Below are positions 32,907 through 41,199 of a stretch of 42,164 bases of DNA, in pieces (position 1 is the stretch's first letter; the number at the start of each line of letters is the position of its first letter). The DNA is taken from positions 1 through 42,164 of the forward strand of contig JAJDET010000214.1 of the NCBI GenBank assembly GCA_029259655.1. The letters are read 5' to 3'. The notes under the pieces are model-generated. The model was not told the DNA's origin and made no database searches. It was given only the letters and a program-made list of their open reading frames with translations. This DNA is from Planctomycetota bacterium. Lineage in GTDB: Bacteria; Planctomycetota; UBA1135; GCA-002686595. A program made the position numbers and the translations under genes.

Positions 32907-32943
32907 CGAGGGGCCCCGCGATCACGGACCGCGGGGCCCCTCG
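32907..32943. terminator. 14-bp hairpin terminator between convergent genes
   Basis: CGAGGGGCCCCGCG (32907-32920) pairs perfectly with CGCGGGGCCCCTCG (32930-32943) across a 9-base loop. It lies between the stop of the secreted protein gene and the stop of the STT3-like gene on the other strand, so it can serve both. The downstream T content is low (CTTCGTCTTC), as is usual in GC-rich genomes. Confidence 0.7.
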
Positions 32944-32951
32944 CTTCGTCT

Positions 32952-35021
32952 TCAGTCCCCCGCTTCCATGGCGGCGTCGCCGCGCGGCGGTGCAGGAGAC
33001 GTGAGCTCGTAGATGGAGATCACGGGTCCGCGCGGCACGCCCGGTCGCGGCGCCACGGCGGGCGTCGGCGTCTCGACGCGCCGGGCCGCGTACACGAGGG
33101 TCAGGCCGGGATAGTGGGTGGACCCCGGTACCTCGGCGTGGAGAGAGAGCCGGGAGAGTGCGCACTCCGTCGCGCGCGGCCCGAAGACCTTGCGACCATC
33201 GGGCGTGCGCGTGAAGAGCTCCGCGGGGTCCTCTCCGGCGATCCGCATCAGCGATCGAAGGTCGGCGCCGAGGCGGGGGGTGACGACGACGTAGCGCGCA
33301 CCCAGCGCGTGCATCCGGGCGACGAAGCGCTCCGGACTCGTCTCGAGCAGCGCACGCGCCGCGCCGCGGAAGCCGCGCTCGCCGACGAAGCTCCCGAAGT
33401 TCGTGGCGATCGTCGGTCGACGAGCGTGGTACTCGACGAGGTGGCCGAGCCCCCAGGGCGCCAGCACTCCGTAGTCCTGGGGATGGTCCGGAGCGTTGAA
33501 GGGCCCGGGCGAGGGCGTCTCCGTCCGCATCCAGCGCAGCCCCCCCAGCACCTCGGCCCGCCAGTGCGCGAGCTCGCGGTACTCCGCCTCGGGAACGCTC
33601 GCGATCGCATGGATCGAGCGGGCCGCGGAGATCGCGACCACGAGACCGCCCGCGATCGCGAGGATCTTCCCGCGCCGCGACCCGGACCGCGCACAGTCCG
33701 CGAGCGAGACCGCGATCGTGCACGTCATCGGGATCACGAAGCTGTTCCCGAACCGCAGCTGGCCGAGCGTCATGACCGCCCCGACCAGGCCGAGGAGAGC
33801 GAGGAGGAGGCGGTCCGGTCGTCCCCGACTCGTCACGAGCACGTGGATCCAGGCCAGCGGGAAGAGGAACGCGAGCTCGCCGAGTCTCCCCCGCACCGCT
33901 GCTACCCCCTCTCCTTCGAAGAGCGGCCGGCTCTCGCCCACGACGTCCATGAAGAGGTTGTCGCGCGTGGCCCACGCGAAGCCCTCGGAGACGGCGGCCA
34001 CGGATCCCGGGAGGAGCAGCGCGACCGCACCGCCGAGGCCGGCGGTCGCGCCGAGCGCGCGCGACCAGAGCGAACCCTCGGGCTTCGCGAGCAACCCGCC
34101 GACGACGAAGGGAACGGCCGCGCAGAAGAGTGCACGCGGCACGGCATCGGTCAGGTTGACGAGCGAGCCCGGCTGGACCGCGTTCCATGCGCTCCGCGCC
34201 GCCGGGATCGTCGTCACGATCGCCGCTGCGAGAAAGAACAGGACGCCCGAACGCGCAGCCTGCCGCGCGCGCTCCACGTCGCGAGACAGGACCGGGAGGA
34301 AGAGCGCCACTCCGCCGATCGCGACGAACAGACCGGCGGCGAGCCAGGTGAGCAGCGCCGCGGCCGAGACGAGACCGGCGAGAAGCGCACCCGACGTCGC
34401 GTCAACGAGCTCCCGCGCGCGCAGAGTCCAGGCGAGCAGCAGGAGCAGCACGGCCAGGAGGAGCGCCATCAGGACGTGGTGATCGAGACGCGTGACGTCG
34501 CCGTACCAGACCGCGATCGGCGCGACGGAATAGGCGAGCGCGCCGAGGAGTGCGGCCCAGCTCCGCCCCGGCCCGGGTTGGGTGAGCACGAGCACCGCGC
34601 AGAAGACCGCGAGCGCCGCCAGAGCACCGATCACGGGCGGCGTGTGGACCATCACCGCCTCGACCGAGCCCTCGTCGTACCCTCCGAGCGCACGGTCGTC
34701 GGGATCCCCCGGATCCCCCTGCGCGAAGAGGCGCGCCACGGCCCCGAACACGCCGTCGGCGAAGGGCGGCCACGGAATCGGACTCCCGACGGGGTGGTTC
34801 AGGAAGCGGTCGAAACGGGGAACGGACCCGGACGCGAGCGCGAGCGAGACGCGCCGCAGGTGATAGGCCGCATCGGGGTCGTCGACGAGCCAGGCCGGCG
34901 CGTGCTCGATCCGGCCCCCCTCCTGCTCGGGCGCGCGGTGACCCGCCGCGCCCGCCTCGCGCAGGAAGAGTGCGAGCCCGACGACGAGGGCCAAGAGCAC
35001 GAGCGGAGCGTTTCGCCTCAC
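32952..35021 (-). CDS. STT3/AglB-like membrane protein with altered catalytic motifs
   Basis: 689 residues from the GTG at 35021, which overlaps the hutI stop by 4 bases (GTGA); upstream sequence in the same frame is inside hutI. There are about 11-13 membrane segments and a soluble C-terminal third. The first outer loop matches STT3-type oligosaccharyltransferases: DDPDAAYHLRR (D48-P-D50), VPRFDRFLNHPVG and PWPPFAD. A second loop gives LDHHVLM (Asp180-His181-His182), where active homologues usually continue with a Glu. The acceptor-binding WWDYG motif corresponds to PWGLGH (Trp523 to His527), in which the Asp is missing. The family transfers lipid-linked oligosaccharide to Asn of exported proteins. 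Here the acceptor or chemistry may differ, for example O-linked transfer or a single-sugar GT-C activity. Confidence 0.75.
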   Translation of the reverse strand: MRRNAPLVLLALVVGLALFLREAGAAGHRAPEQEGGRIEHAPAWLVDDPDAAYHLRRVSLALASGSVPRFDRFLNHPVGSPIPWPPFADGVFGAVARLFAQGDPGDPDDRALGGYDEGSVEAVMVHTPPVIGALAALAVFCAVLVLTQPGPGRSWAALLGALAYSVAPIAVWYGDVTRLDHHVLMALLLAVLLLLLAWTLRARELVDATSGALLAGLVSAAALLTWLAAGLFVAIGGVALFLPVLSRDVERARQAARSGVLFFLAAAIVTTIPAARSAWNAVQPGSLVNLTDAVPRALFCAAVPFVVGGLLAKPEGSLWSRALGATAGLGGAVALLLPGSVAAVSEGFAWATRDNLFMDVVGESRPLFEGEGVAAVRGRLGELAFLFPLAWIHVLVTSRGRPDRLLLALLGLVGAVMTLGQLRFGNSFVIPMTCTIAVSLADCARSGSRRGKILAIAGGLVVAISAARSIHAIASVPEAEYRELAHWRAEVLGGLRWMRTETPSPGPFNAPDHPQDYGVLAPWGLGHLVEYHARRPTIATNFGSFVGERGFRGAARALLETSPERFVARMHALGARYVVVTPRLGADLRSLMRIAGEDPAELFTRTPDGRKVFGPRATECALSRLSLHAEVPGSTHYPGLTLVYAARRVETPTPAVAPRPGVPRGPVISIYELTSPAPPRGDAAMEAGD

Positions 35022-36295
35022 GCCGCTCCCGGGGTCCTCCGCCGCACGACGCGTCCGTCCTTCACGACGGCGAGCACCGGGTTCCGTCCGAACTCGTAGC
35101 AGAGCTGGCGGTGGTTCTCGAGGTCCAGCACGACGAGGTCGGCTCGCTTGCCCTCCTCGATCGAACCGATGTCGTGCGCTCGCCCGAGGGAAGCGGCGGC
35201 GTTCAGGGTCGCCGCGGTGAGGCACTCCCCCGCGCTCAAGCGGAGTCGCAGCGCGGCCCAGGTCATCACCTCGGGCATGCTCTGCGTGTAGCAGCTCCCC
35301 GGGTTGAAGTCGGTCGCGATCGCGGGCGCGAGTCCGGCGTCGACCATGCGCCGACCGGGCGCCTCTTGATCGACGCGCAGGTAGAGCGGGACGAGCGGGC
35401 ACAACACGGGCACCACGCCCGCGCCGGCGAGTGCCCGGATCCCCGCCTCGCTCACGAACTCCAGGTGATCCGCGCTCCGCGCACCCAGCTCCGCGGCGAG
35501 CTCGGCGCCCCCCAGCGGCGTGAGCTGGTCGACGTGCAGGCGGAGCCCGAACCCGAGCTCCTTCGCGCGCGTGAGGATCCTGCGCGAGTCGTCGAGCCCG
35601 AAGACATGACTCTCGGTGAAGATGTCGCAGAACTCCGCGAGGCCGCGCTCGGCGACCGCGGGCAGCATCTCCTCGACCAGGAGGTCGACGTACGCGCCCT
35701 TCGCCTCCCGGTACTCGGGCGGAAAATCGTGAGCGCCGAGGAACGTGGGGACCAGGTCGACGTCGTGCGTGCGCCCGGCTTCCGCGATCGCCTCGAGCGA
35801 CTTGAGCTCGTCAGCGACGGTGAGGCCGTAGCCGCTCTTCGCCTCGACCGTCGTCGTCCCGGCGTCGAGGAACCGATCGAGGTGGACAACGAGCCGATCC
35901 GTGAGCTCCTCGCGCTCGCTCTCACGCACGCCGCGCACCGTGGAGAGGATCCCGCCGCCCTGCTCCGCGATCTCGACGTAGGTGGCCCCGCGTGTGCGGA
36001 GCTCGAACTCGTCCTCGCGCGTCGTCGTGAAGACCGGGTGCGTGTGAGCGTCGACGAAGCCCGGAACGATCGTCCCGCCTTCGCAAGAAAGGGAGCTCCG
36101 CGGCGCGAAGCGCTCCCGCACCTCGCGTTCGGGGAACACACCGAGGATCCGTCCCCCGTCGACCGCAACGGCCGCGTCGTGGCGCACATCCAAGGCGCCG
36201 AGCGCCTCGCCGCCGAGAGCCCGGTCCCCGAGTGGTGTGGCGACCTCTGCCGCCCCGGAGAGGACGAGGTCGATCTCGCGCGGCGCCTGCGCCAT
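35018..36295 (-). CDS. hutI: imidazolonepropionase
   Basis: 425 residues, the normal length for HutI. It opens the ring of imidazolone-5-propionate to N-formimino-glutamate in histidine breakdown, in the cytoplasm. Motifs: PGFVDAHTHPVF (metal ligands His84/His86), VEAKSGYGL, PTFLGAHDFPPEYR, FCDIFTESHVF, LRLHVDQLTPLGGAELA, SADHLEFVS and IATDFNPGSCYTQ, all as in the amidohydrolase-fold HutI family. The start is the ATG at 36295; TACACT 7 bases upstream and the absence of a Shine-Dalgarno sequence suggest a leaderless message. No other hut gene is in the window. The stop overlaps the start of the STT3-like gene, an unexpected partner. Confidence 0.95.
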   Translation of the reverse strand: MAQAPREIDLVLSGAAEVATPLGDRALGGEALGALDVRHDAAVAVDGGRILGVFPEREVRERFAPRSSLSCEGGTIVPGFVDAHTHPVFTTTREDEFELRTRGATYVEIAEQGGGILSTVRGVRESEREELTDRLVVHLDRFLDAGTTTVEAKSGYGLTVADELKSLEAIAEAGRTHDVDLVPTFLGAHDFPPEYREAKGAYVDLLVEEMLPAVAERGLAEFCDIFTESHVFGLDDSRRILTRAKELGFGLRLHVDQLTPLGGAELAAELGARSADHLEFVSEAGIRALAGAGVVPVLCPLVPLYLRVDQEAPGRRMVDAGLAPAIATDFNPGSCYTQSMPEVMTWAALRLRLSAGECLTAATLNAAASLGRAHDIGSIEEGKRADLVVLDLENHRQLCYEFGRNPVLAVVKDGRVVRRRTPGAA

Positions 36296-36302
36296 GGGCC
36301 GA

Positions 36303-36308
36303 AGTGTA
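36303..36308 (-). promoter_or_regulatory. possible leaderless -10 element (TACACT) for hutI
   Basis: Minus-strand TACACT ends 7 bases before the hutI ATG at 36295. It is the only AT-rich hexamer in a very GC-rich 55-base gap after the sigma factor gene. No -35 is evident. Confidence 0.4.
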
Positions 36309-36350
36309 CTCGCGCGCGTCCCCGCGCCCCCCCGGCCAGGTCCCGGCGGC

Positions 36351-37190
36351 TCAGCCGGCGCGGCGGATCGCGACTTCCGGCACGCGCATCGCCTCCGCCA
36401 TGCGCCGTGCGATCCGCTTCCGGGAACGGAAGATGATCATCTTCATGTTGGAGCGGCCGACCTGGAGCAGCGTCCCGGCCTCGGCGTAGGACCGCCCCTC
36501 GACCTCGACCAGATGCAGGGCGAGCTTGTCCCGCTCCCGGAGCTCCTTCCAGGCCATGCCGTAGTGGTGCAGGAAGATCATCCAGGCTGTCCGGAGTCCG
36601 CGGACCTGCTCCCCGGCCACGGCGCAGCGATCCGGCGTGTCGCGCGGATCGGCAGGCTCGTGGAGCCCGTCCGGCAGAGCCTGCAACGAGAACCGCTGGG
36701 ACCGAGCCCGCGCGCGACGGATCAGGTTCCCGGCGATGGTGCGGACCCACACGCGGAAGCTGCCGATGTGCATCTCGCGGAATCCCGAGGGGTAGCGGAA
36801 CACGTTCACGAACGTGTCCTGGAGCAGCTCGGTCGCGTCGAGCTGACCGAGACTCTTGGCCAGGAGACTCCGGATCCAGTCGAGCACAGCGGGCCAGGTC
36901 GCGGCGTACAGGGCCTCGAAGGCCGGCTCGGAGTGCGTGTCGCGATAGAGCGCCATCAGCGCCGTCGCGAGCCGGTTCTCGAGCGCCTCGACGCGCTCGC
37001 CTTCGAGCCGTTCGATGGAGACCCCTCTCGCACAGAGCTCGGCGGCGACGTCGGGGAAGCGCTCGAGCGCGCCTCGCAAGCGCAGGGGGAGGGTCGCGAC
37101 GCCCTCGGACGGTGTGGAGAGATCGAGGGGGGGCATGCCGGAGTCATTCACGGCCCGTGCCAGAGCCGGATCGCTACACCTCGAGAGCAT
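36351..37190 (-). CDS. ECF-type sigma-70 factor with long N-terminal extension
   Basis: 279 residues from the ATG at 37190, which has AAGGAG 4 bases upstream; the later ATG at 37136 has no such site. Region sigma-2 covers about residues 88-160 (AFEALYAATWPAVLDWIRSL, DATELLQDTFVNVFRYP, FRVWVRTIAGNLIRRARAR). Region sigma-4 covers about 215-270 (KLALHLVEVEGRSYAEAGTL, then VGRSNMKMIIFRSRKRI as recognition helix). The first 85 residues are an extension of no known family, larger than in most ECF factors. It directs RNA polymerase to a specific regulon. No anti-sigma gene or kinase is adjacent, so its control is not visible here. The family is certain; the subgroup is not. Confidence 0.85.
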   Translation of the reverse strand: MLSRCSDPALARAVNDSGMPPLDLSTPSEGVATLPLRLRGALERFPDVAAELCARGVSIERLEGERVEALENRLATALMALYRDTHSEPAFEALYAATWPAVLDWIRSLLAKSLGQLDATELLQDTFVNVFRYPSGFREMHIGSFRVWVRTIAGNLIRRARARSQRFSLQALPDGLHEPADPRDTPDRCAVAGEQVRGLRTAWMIFLHHYGMAWKELRERDKLALHLVEVEGRSYAEAGTLLQVGRSNMKMIIFRSRKRIARRMAEAMRVPEVAIRRAG

Positions 37191-37194
37191 GGAT

Positions 37195-37200
37195 CTCCTT
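37195..37200 (-). promoter_or_regulatory. Shine-Dalgarno AAGGAG deciding the sigma factor start
   Basis: AAGGAG on the minus strand lies 4 bases before the ATG at 37190. No comparable site precedes the in-frame ATG at 37136, so the longer protein is preferred. Confidence 0.55.
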
Positions 37201-37398
37201 TGCAGACAACGCCTTGCATCGATCGAAACCGTGACGAGCGAGCGCCTCGATGCGGTCCGCGGTCGCACGTCGAGGTCGCCCCGTAGCGGGACCGTCCGGG
37301 CAGACGTGCGGATTCGCCCATCGACGCTCCCGCGTTCCGGTCGATCCAGGGGCTAGGATGAACGCAGAGGCCGAACCGACCCGAGTCCCCGAACGACC

Positions 37399-38751
37399 TT
37401 GAATCCACCTACGAACGCGGCGCTCGCCGCCGCATTACCCCTCCCGGTGACCGGCCTCGACAGGCCGGGCCTGTGGCTCGGGGCCGTACTCCTTCTCGCC
37501 CTCCTGGCGTTCTTCGCGACCCTGCGCCAGGCGCTGCTGCGCGCCGTACCGGCCCGTGTCCTCGCACGCGTTCACCGACCCGAACGGCGCGCGCGGATCC
37601 ACGAGTTGCTCGAACGCACGGACTCGCTCGCCACGAGCGCGAGCGCACTCAAGATCGCGTGCGATCTGGTCTTCCTCCTGCTCGTGCTGGCACTGGTCTC
37701 GGGGACATCGAACGAGTCGGGAGCAGGCGTCGTCGACTGGGGTGCGATGGGACTGGCCCTCGCGGTCACGGTCCCCTTGATCCTCGTCGCGGGTGAAGCC
37801 CTGCCCGGCCTCATGGCCCGCACCTGGGGAGAGGTCCTGCTCGCGCGGGCCCTCTCGGTGTTCGAATTCGTCCAGCTGCCGGTGGCGTTGTTCGCCTACG
37901 CGATGGAGCGCTTGCGACGCCTCCTCGCACGAGTCCTCCGCCTGCGCGTCGCCACGGAATCGGAGCGGAGGATCCTGGCCGACATCCGGCAGGTGATCGA
38001 GGACGCACCGGCGGGCCGCGACCTCGACGAGACCGAGCGTGAGATCATCGAGAACGTCATGGAGTTCCGCGACGTGGATGCCGCGGAAGTCATGACACCG
38101 CGCACGGAGATCTCCGCCGTCGAGGCGGACGTCGACCTGGAGACCGCGGCCGGCGTGATCGCCGAGTGCGAGCACAGCCGGGTTCCGGTCTATCGCCAGA
38201 ACCTCGACTCCATCGTGGGCTTCGTCACGGCTCGAGACGTGCTCAAGGCTCGCGCCCGGGGCGAGCTCTCGACGGCGCGGCTCGAGGACGTCCTGCGCCC
38301 GGCCTACTTCGTCCCGGAGACGAAGCAGGTCTCCGAGCTACTGGCCGAGTTCCGCCGCGAGCGGTTGAAGATGGCCATCGTCCTCGACGAGTACGGGGGA
38401 ACTGCGGGCATCGTCACGATGGGCGACATCCTCGAAGAGCTCGTGGGCGACATCCCGGACGAGTTCGACGAGGACGAGCCGGCCCCGATCCGCGAGATCC
38501 TCCCGGGAGTCCATGACGTCGATGCCTCCCTGCGAGTGGGAGAGGTCAACGAGGATCTCGGCCTCGAGTTGCCCGAGGAACAAGACTTCGAGACCCTCGG
38601 CGGGTTCGTCCTGTCGGAGCTCGGTCACTTCCCCAAGAACGGCGAGTCCTTCGTACGCGGCGACGAGGAGTTCACGGTGATCGAGGCCAACGACCGCCGC
38701 GTTCTGGTGGTGCGCATCCGATCGCTGGTCACCGAGCCCTCCCCGTCCTGA
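37399..38751 (+). CDS. CNNM/CBS transporter-associated protein (hemolysin C / CorC-like)
   Basis: 450 residues if a TTG at 37399 is used; a GTG at 37447 is the alternative, and the frame has no ATG before the first membrane segment. Four hydrophobic segments in residues 20-170 form the CNNM (DUF21) domain. The cytoplasmic part has DLDETEREIIENVMEFRDVD then AAEVMTPR, the start of a CBS pair (about 215-340), with a second CBS domain ending YGGTAGIVTMGDILEELVG. A CorC/HlyC C-terminal domain follows (about 360-445, ETLGGFVLSELGHFPKNGE). Members export or regulate divalent cations such as Mg2+ or Co2+. recO starts 4 bases after the stop; a CorC-like gene near recO is common in bacteria. Confidence 0.9.
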   Translation: MNPPTNAALAAALPLPVTGLDRPGLWLGAVLLLALLAFFATLRQALLRAVPARVLARVHRPERRARIHELLERTDSLATSASALKIACDLVFLLLVLALVSGTSNESGAGVVDWGAMGLALAVTVPLILVAGEALPGLMARTWGEVLLARALSVFEFVQLPVALFAYAMERLRRLLARVLRLRVATESERRILADIRQVIEDAPAGRDLDETEREIIENVMEFRDVDAAEVMTPRTEISAVEADVDLETAAGVIAECEHSRVPVYRQNLDSIVGFVTARDVLKARARGELSTARLEDVLRPAYFVPETKQVSELLAEFRRERLKMAIVLDEYGGTAGIVTMGDILEELVGDIPDEFDEDEPAPIREILPGVHDVDASLRVGEVNEDLGLELPEEQDFETLGGFVLSELGHFPKNGESFVRGDEEFTVIEANDRRVLVVRIRSLVTEPSPS

Positions 38752-38755
38752 CCGC

Positions 38756-39556
38756 ATGCCTCCCCGTGGAAGGAGTCCGGAGCGGGTGCTGATCCTCAGG
38801 CGCCACCGCTACGGCGAGTCGTCTCTCGTGGTGCACTTCCTGACACGCAGCGGGGGACGCGTCTCGTCGATCGCCAAGGGCGCCTATCGACCGAAGTCGG
38901 CCTACTACGGCGTGCTCGACGTGTTCGACACACTGGAAGCGTCCTGGACGGGCGGGACGCGCGGCGGGCTGGCGTCTCTGCGCGAGGCTCGGCCCGTCGT
39001 CCTGCGCCGCGCGATCTCGCGCGACCTCGGACGCTTCCGCTCGGCGCTCGCGGTGCTGGAGCTGGCGGACCTCGCCGCACGCCCCGGCCAGGAGGATGGC
39101 GAGCTCTTCCGAGCCGTGGAGCGAGCCCTCGACCGCCTGGCCGGTTCGGCCGACCCCGGCGTCGTGCACGTGGCCTTCGAACTGCACTTTCTCGCGGCAC
39201 TCGGCCTGTTCCCCTCGCTCTCGGCCTGCGCGGCCTGCGGAGAGGAGCCGGAGACCGGTCGCGGCGGGCGCGCGACCTTCTCGGCCGGAGCCGGCGGCAG
39301 GCTCTGCGAGCGTTGCGCCGCCGAGGCGAGGTCGTCGGGAAGGCGCGTCGGGACGCTGCCGCTCGAGGTCCTGCGAATCGCCAGCGCGCTGGCCGGCGCG
39401 GACGACGATCTCCTCGCCAGCTATCGAATCTCCGGAGCGCATCTGTCGCGCGTGCGCGACTTCGTGGACCGCTTCCTGGAGTACCATCTCGAGGCCCGGC
39501 CGCGGAGCTGGCGCCGACGCCGTGCCGGTCGCCCCACCGCCGGGACGCGCAGATGA
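38756..39556 (+). CDS. recO: recombination mediator RecO
   Basis: 266 residues. The N-terminal OB-fold region (about 8-80) opens with RVLILRRHRYGESSLVVHFL then TRSGGRVSSIAKGAYRPKS, typical of RecO. The helical C-terminal part includes ELHFLAALGLFPSLSACAAC and a four-Cys zinc finger (Cys158, Cys161, Cys184, Cys187). RecO loads RecA onto SSB-coated DNA with RecR in gap repair. It lies 4 bases after the CNNM/CBS gene and overlaps the bamD-like start by 4 bases (ATGA), so it belongs to the operon. Confidence 0.92.
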   Translation: MPPRGRSPERVLILRRHRYGESSLVVHFLTRSGGRVSSIAKGAYRPKSAYYGVLDVFDTLEASWTGGTRGGLASLREARPVVLRRAISRDLGRFRSALAVLELADLAARPGQEDGELFRAVERALDRLAGSADPGVVHVAFELHFLAALGLFPSLSACAACGEEPETGRGGRATFSAGAGGRLCERCAAEARSSGRRVGTLPLEVLRIASALAGADDDLLASYRISGAHLSRVRDFVDRFLEYHLEARPRSWRRRRAGRPTAGTRR

Positions 39557-40602
39557 GAACCGTCGCCTGCATCCTCTTGCTCCTCTCGGCGAGCTGCACG
39601 TCGTTCTTCGGGCTGGGCCGCGACCGTGGAGTGGCCGGTTCCGAGGCCGTCTCGGACCGGATCGATCGCGCCGAGCGCCTCCTCGCCGAGGGCCTGCACG
39701 AGGAGTCCGTGAAACTCCTGATCCCGATCCAGAACGCGGACGACCTCGACACGGTGACGCGCCACAAAGTGGAGCTCCTCCTGGAACGCGGCGCCATCCA
39801 GTGGCTCGAAGCCATGCTCGAGGCGAACGCGACCCACCGCGAGCTCGAGGACCTGTTCAAGAAGAAGGTGCCGCGGAGGGCACGCGTGAGCGCGGGGATC
39901 GCAGCGGCCCGTCGCCGGCTACAGGACGACGAGCCGCTCGAGGCGTACTCGATGGTCCGCCGCGTCGAGGAGAAGTTCCCCAGCCACCACGAGCGCGCAG
40001 CAGCGGGCAACGTCCTCGCGGATGCGGGCTTCCGGCTCGCGCGCAGCGAGGAGAAGTACTTCCTGTTCTTCGAGTACCGCGAGCGGGCGCCGGAGGTGCT
40101 CGAGTACCTGGTTCTGAACCACCCGTCGAACCCGAGCTGCGAGGAGGCCTACCTGGTCCTGGCCTCGCTCTACGAGGAGGAGGGGAGACTCGCGCTCGCC
40201 CAGGAACGGCACGAGGACCTTCTCCTGTTCCACCCCGCGAGCGCCTTCGCGCCCTACAGCGAGTCCATGATCCCGGCGCTCCGGATCCGACGCGTACGCG
40301 GTCCCGAGTACGACCGATCCGAGCTCGAGCTGGCGCGCGAGGAGCTCGAGCGCTGGCTCGTCAGGCACCCCGGCGACGACCGCGGCTCCGAGGTCAGGCG
40401 AACGCTGGTGGAGTGCAAGCGGCTCCTGGTGACGAGCGACCTCGAGGTCGCGGGCTTCTACGATCGCGTCGGGAAGGACTTCGGCGTCCGGATGCACGGT
40501 GGGAGATCCCTGGAGCTCGCACGAGAAGTCGGGGACACGGGCCTCGCGGAGAGGGCGCAGCGCCTCCTGAGCCGGATCGGCGTGGAAGAGGAGACGCCGT
40601 GA
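39553..40602 (+). CDS. BamD-like TPR lipoprotein
   Basis: 349 residues from the ATG at 39553. Signal and lipobox LLSASC (Cys15). The mature protein is all helical with TPR-type pairs: RAERLLAEGLHEESVKLL, EAYSMVRRVEEKFPSHHERA, FRLARSEEKYFLFF and LVLASLYEEEGRLALAQERH (then a heptad ending DLLLFHPAS), and a late LEVAGFYDRVGKDFG. The periodic FPxS / HPxS turns and the LEVAxFY segment match BamD, the outer-membrane-protein assembly lipoprotein that supports BamA. It is longer than typical BamD (about 245). Start and stop overlap both neighbours, so expression is tied to recO and the lptE-like gene. It supports a diderm envelope. Confidence 0.75.
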   Translation: MRTVACILLLLSASCTSFFGLGRDRGVAGSEAVSDRIDRAERLLAEGLHEESVKLLIPIQNADDLDTVTRHKVELLLERGAIQWLEAMLEANATHRELEDLFKKKVPRRARVSAGIAAARRRLQDDEPLEAYSMVRRVEEKFPSHHERAAAGNVLADAGFRLARSEEKYFLFFEYRERAPEVLEYLVLNHPSNPSCEEAYLVLASLYEEEGRLALAQERHEDLLLFHPASAFAPYSESMIPALRIRRVRGPEYDRSELELAREELERWLVRHPGDDRGSEVRRTLVECKRLLVTSDLEVAGFYDRVGKDFGVRMHGGRSLELAREVGDTGLAERAQRLLSRIGVEEETP

Positions 40603-41096
40603 GGCAGTTCCTGTCGGTCGTCGTGATCGGGCTCTTCACCAGCGCCTGCGGATACACGGCGGGCCTGGTCGCTCCGGAGTACTCGCGGACGGTGGGCGTC
40701 GCCGTGCTCGGGAACGCGACGCCGCTGCGCAACCTCGAGGTCGAGATGACCTCCGAGCTCACGCGGTCCGTCACCAACCTCGTCCCGCTGGCGCTCGTCC
40801 CGCCCGACGAGGCCGACGTCGTGATCACGGGCACGATCACCGACTATCGCCGCCGGAGCGGCGTTCGGGACACTTTCAACGTCCCGCTCGAGACGGCCGT
40901 GTCGATCACGATCCAGGCGAGCCTGGTGCGTCGGCGTACCGGGGAGGTGATCCGCACGTCGGTCGCCAACCTGGCGAGCGGGCTGATCGTCGAGGGAGGG
41001 GTGATCGCAGACGACACCCCGACCGAGGTCGACGCGCGGAAACGCGCGGTCGCGAACCTCGCCGACCGCCTCGTGCTGGATCTGTTTCGACCGTAA
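40599..41096 (+). CDS. LptE-like LPS-assembly lipoprotein
   Basis: 165 residues from the GTG at 40599, with GAGGAG 6 bases upstream; the GTG overlaps the previous stop (GTGA). Lipobox FTSAC (Cys17) then GYTAGLV. The rest follows the LptE pattern: an early VGVAVLGNATPLRNLEVEMT (the family's P/L-R-x-x-E-x-x-L-T), DEADVVITGTITDYRR, TVSITIQASLVRRRTGEVI-like strands, and a final helix with ARKRAVANLADRLVLDLF. LptE plugs LptD in the outer membrane and helps to place LPS. Size and order fit, although sequence identity in this family is always low. It is the last gene of the operon before a 103-base gap to ftsH. Confidence 0.75.
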   Translation: MRQFLSVVVIGLFTSACGYTAGLVAPEYSRTVGVAVLGNATPLRNLEVEMTSELTRSVTNLVPLALVPPDEADVVITGTITDYRRRSGVRDTFNVPLETAVSITIQASLVRRRTGEVIRTSVANLASGLIVEGGVIADDTPTEVDARKRAVANLADRLVLDLFRP

Positions 41097-41166
41097 CCGG
41101 CATCCACTCGGGCAATAGCGGGCGCCGCCCCCCTCCTTTGATGGGGTCGGAACCACCTTGGGTCTG

Positions 41167-41172
41167 TAGAGT
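41167..41172 (+). promoter_or_regulatory. possible -10 element (TAGAGT) for ftsH
   Basis: TAGAGT lies 27 bases before the ATG at 41200. The same hexamer occurs about 70 bases before the ASST start (minus strand, 15652-15657). An AAGGA ribosome binding site follows near 41191. The -35 region is unclear. Confidence 0.3.
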
Positions 41173-41199
41173 GGGGGGCCCGCGGACGATAAGGACACC

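Noticed and set aside
33114..35099. 661-residue plus-strand open frame opposite the STT3-like gene
   Set aside because: Charged, repeat-like translation without hydrophobic segments; antisense shadow.
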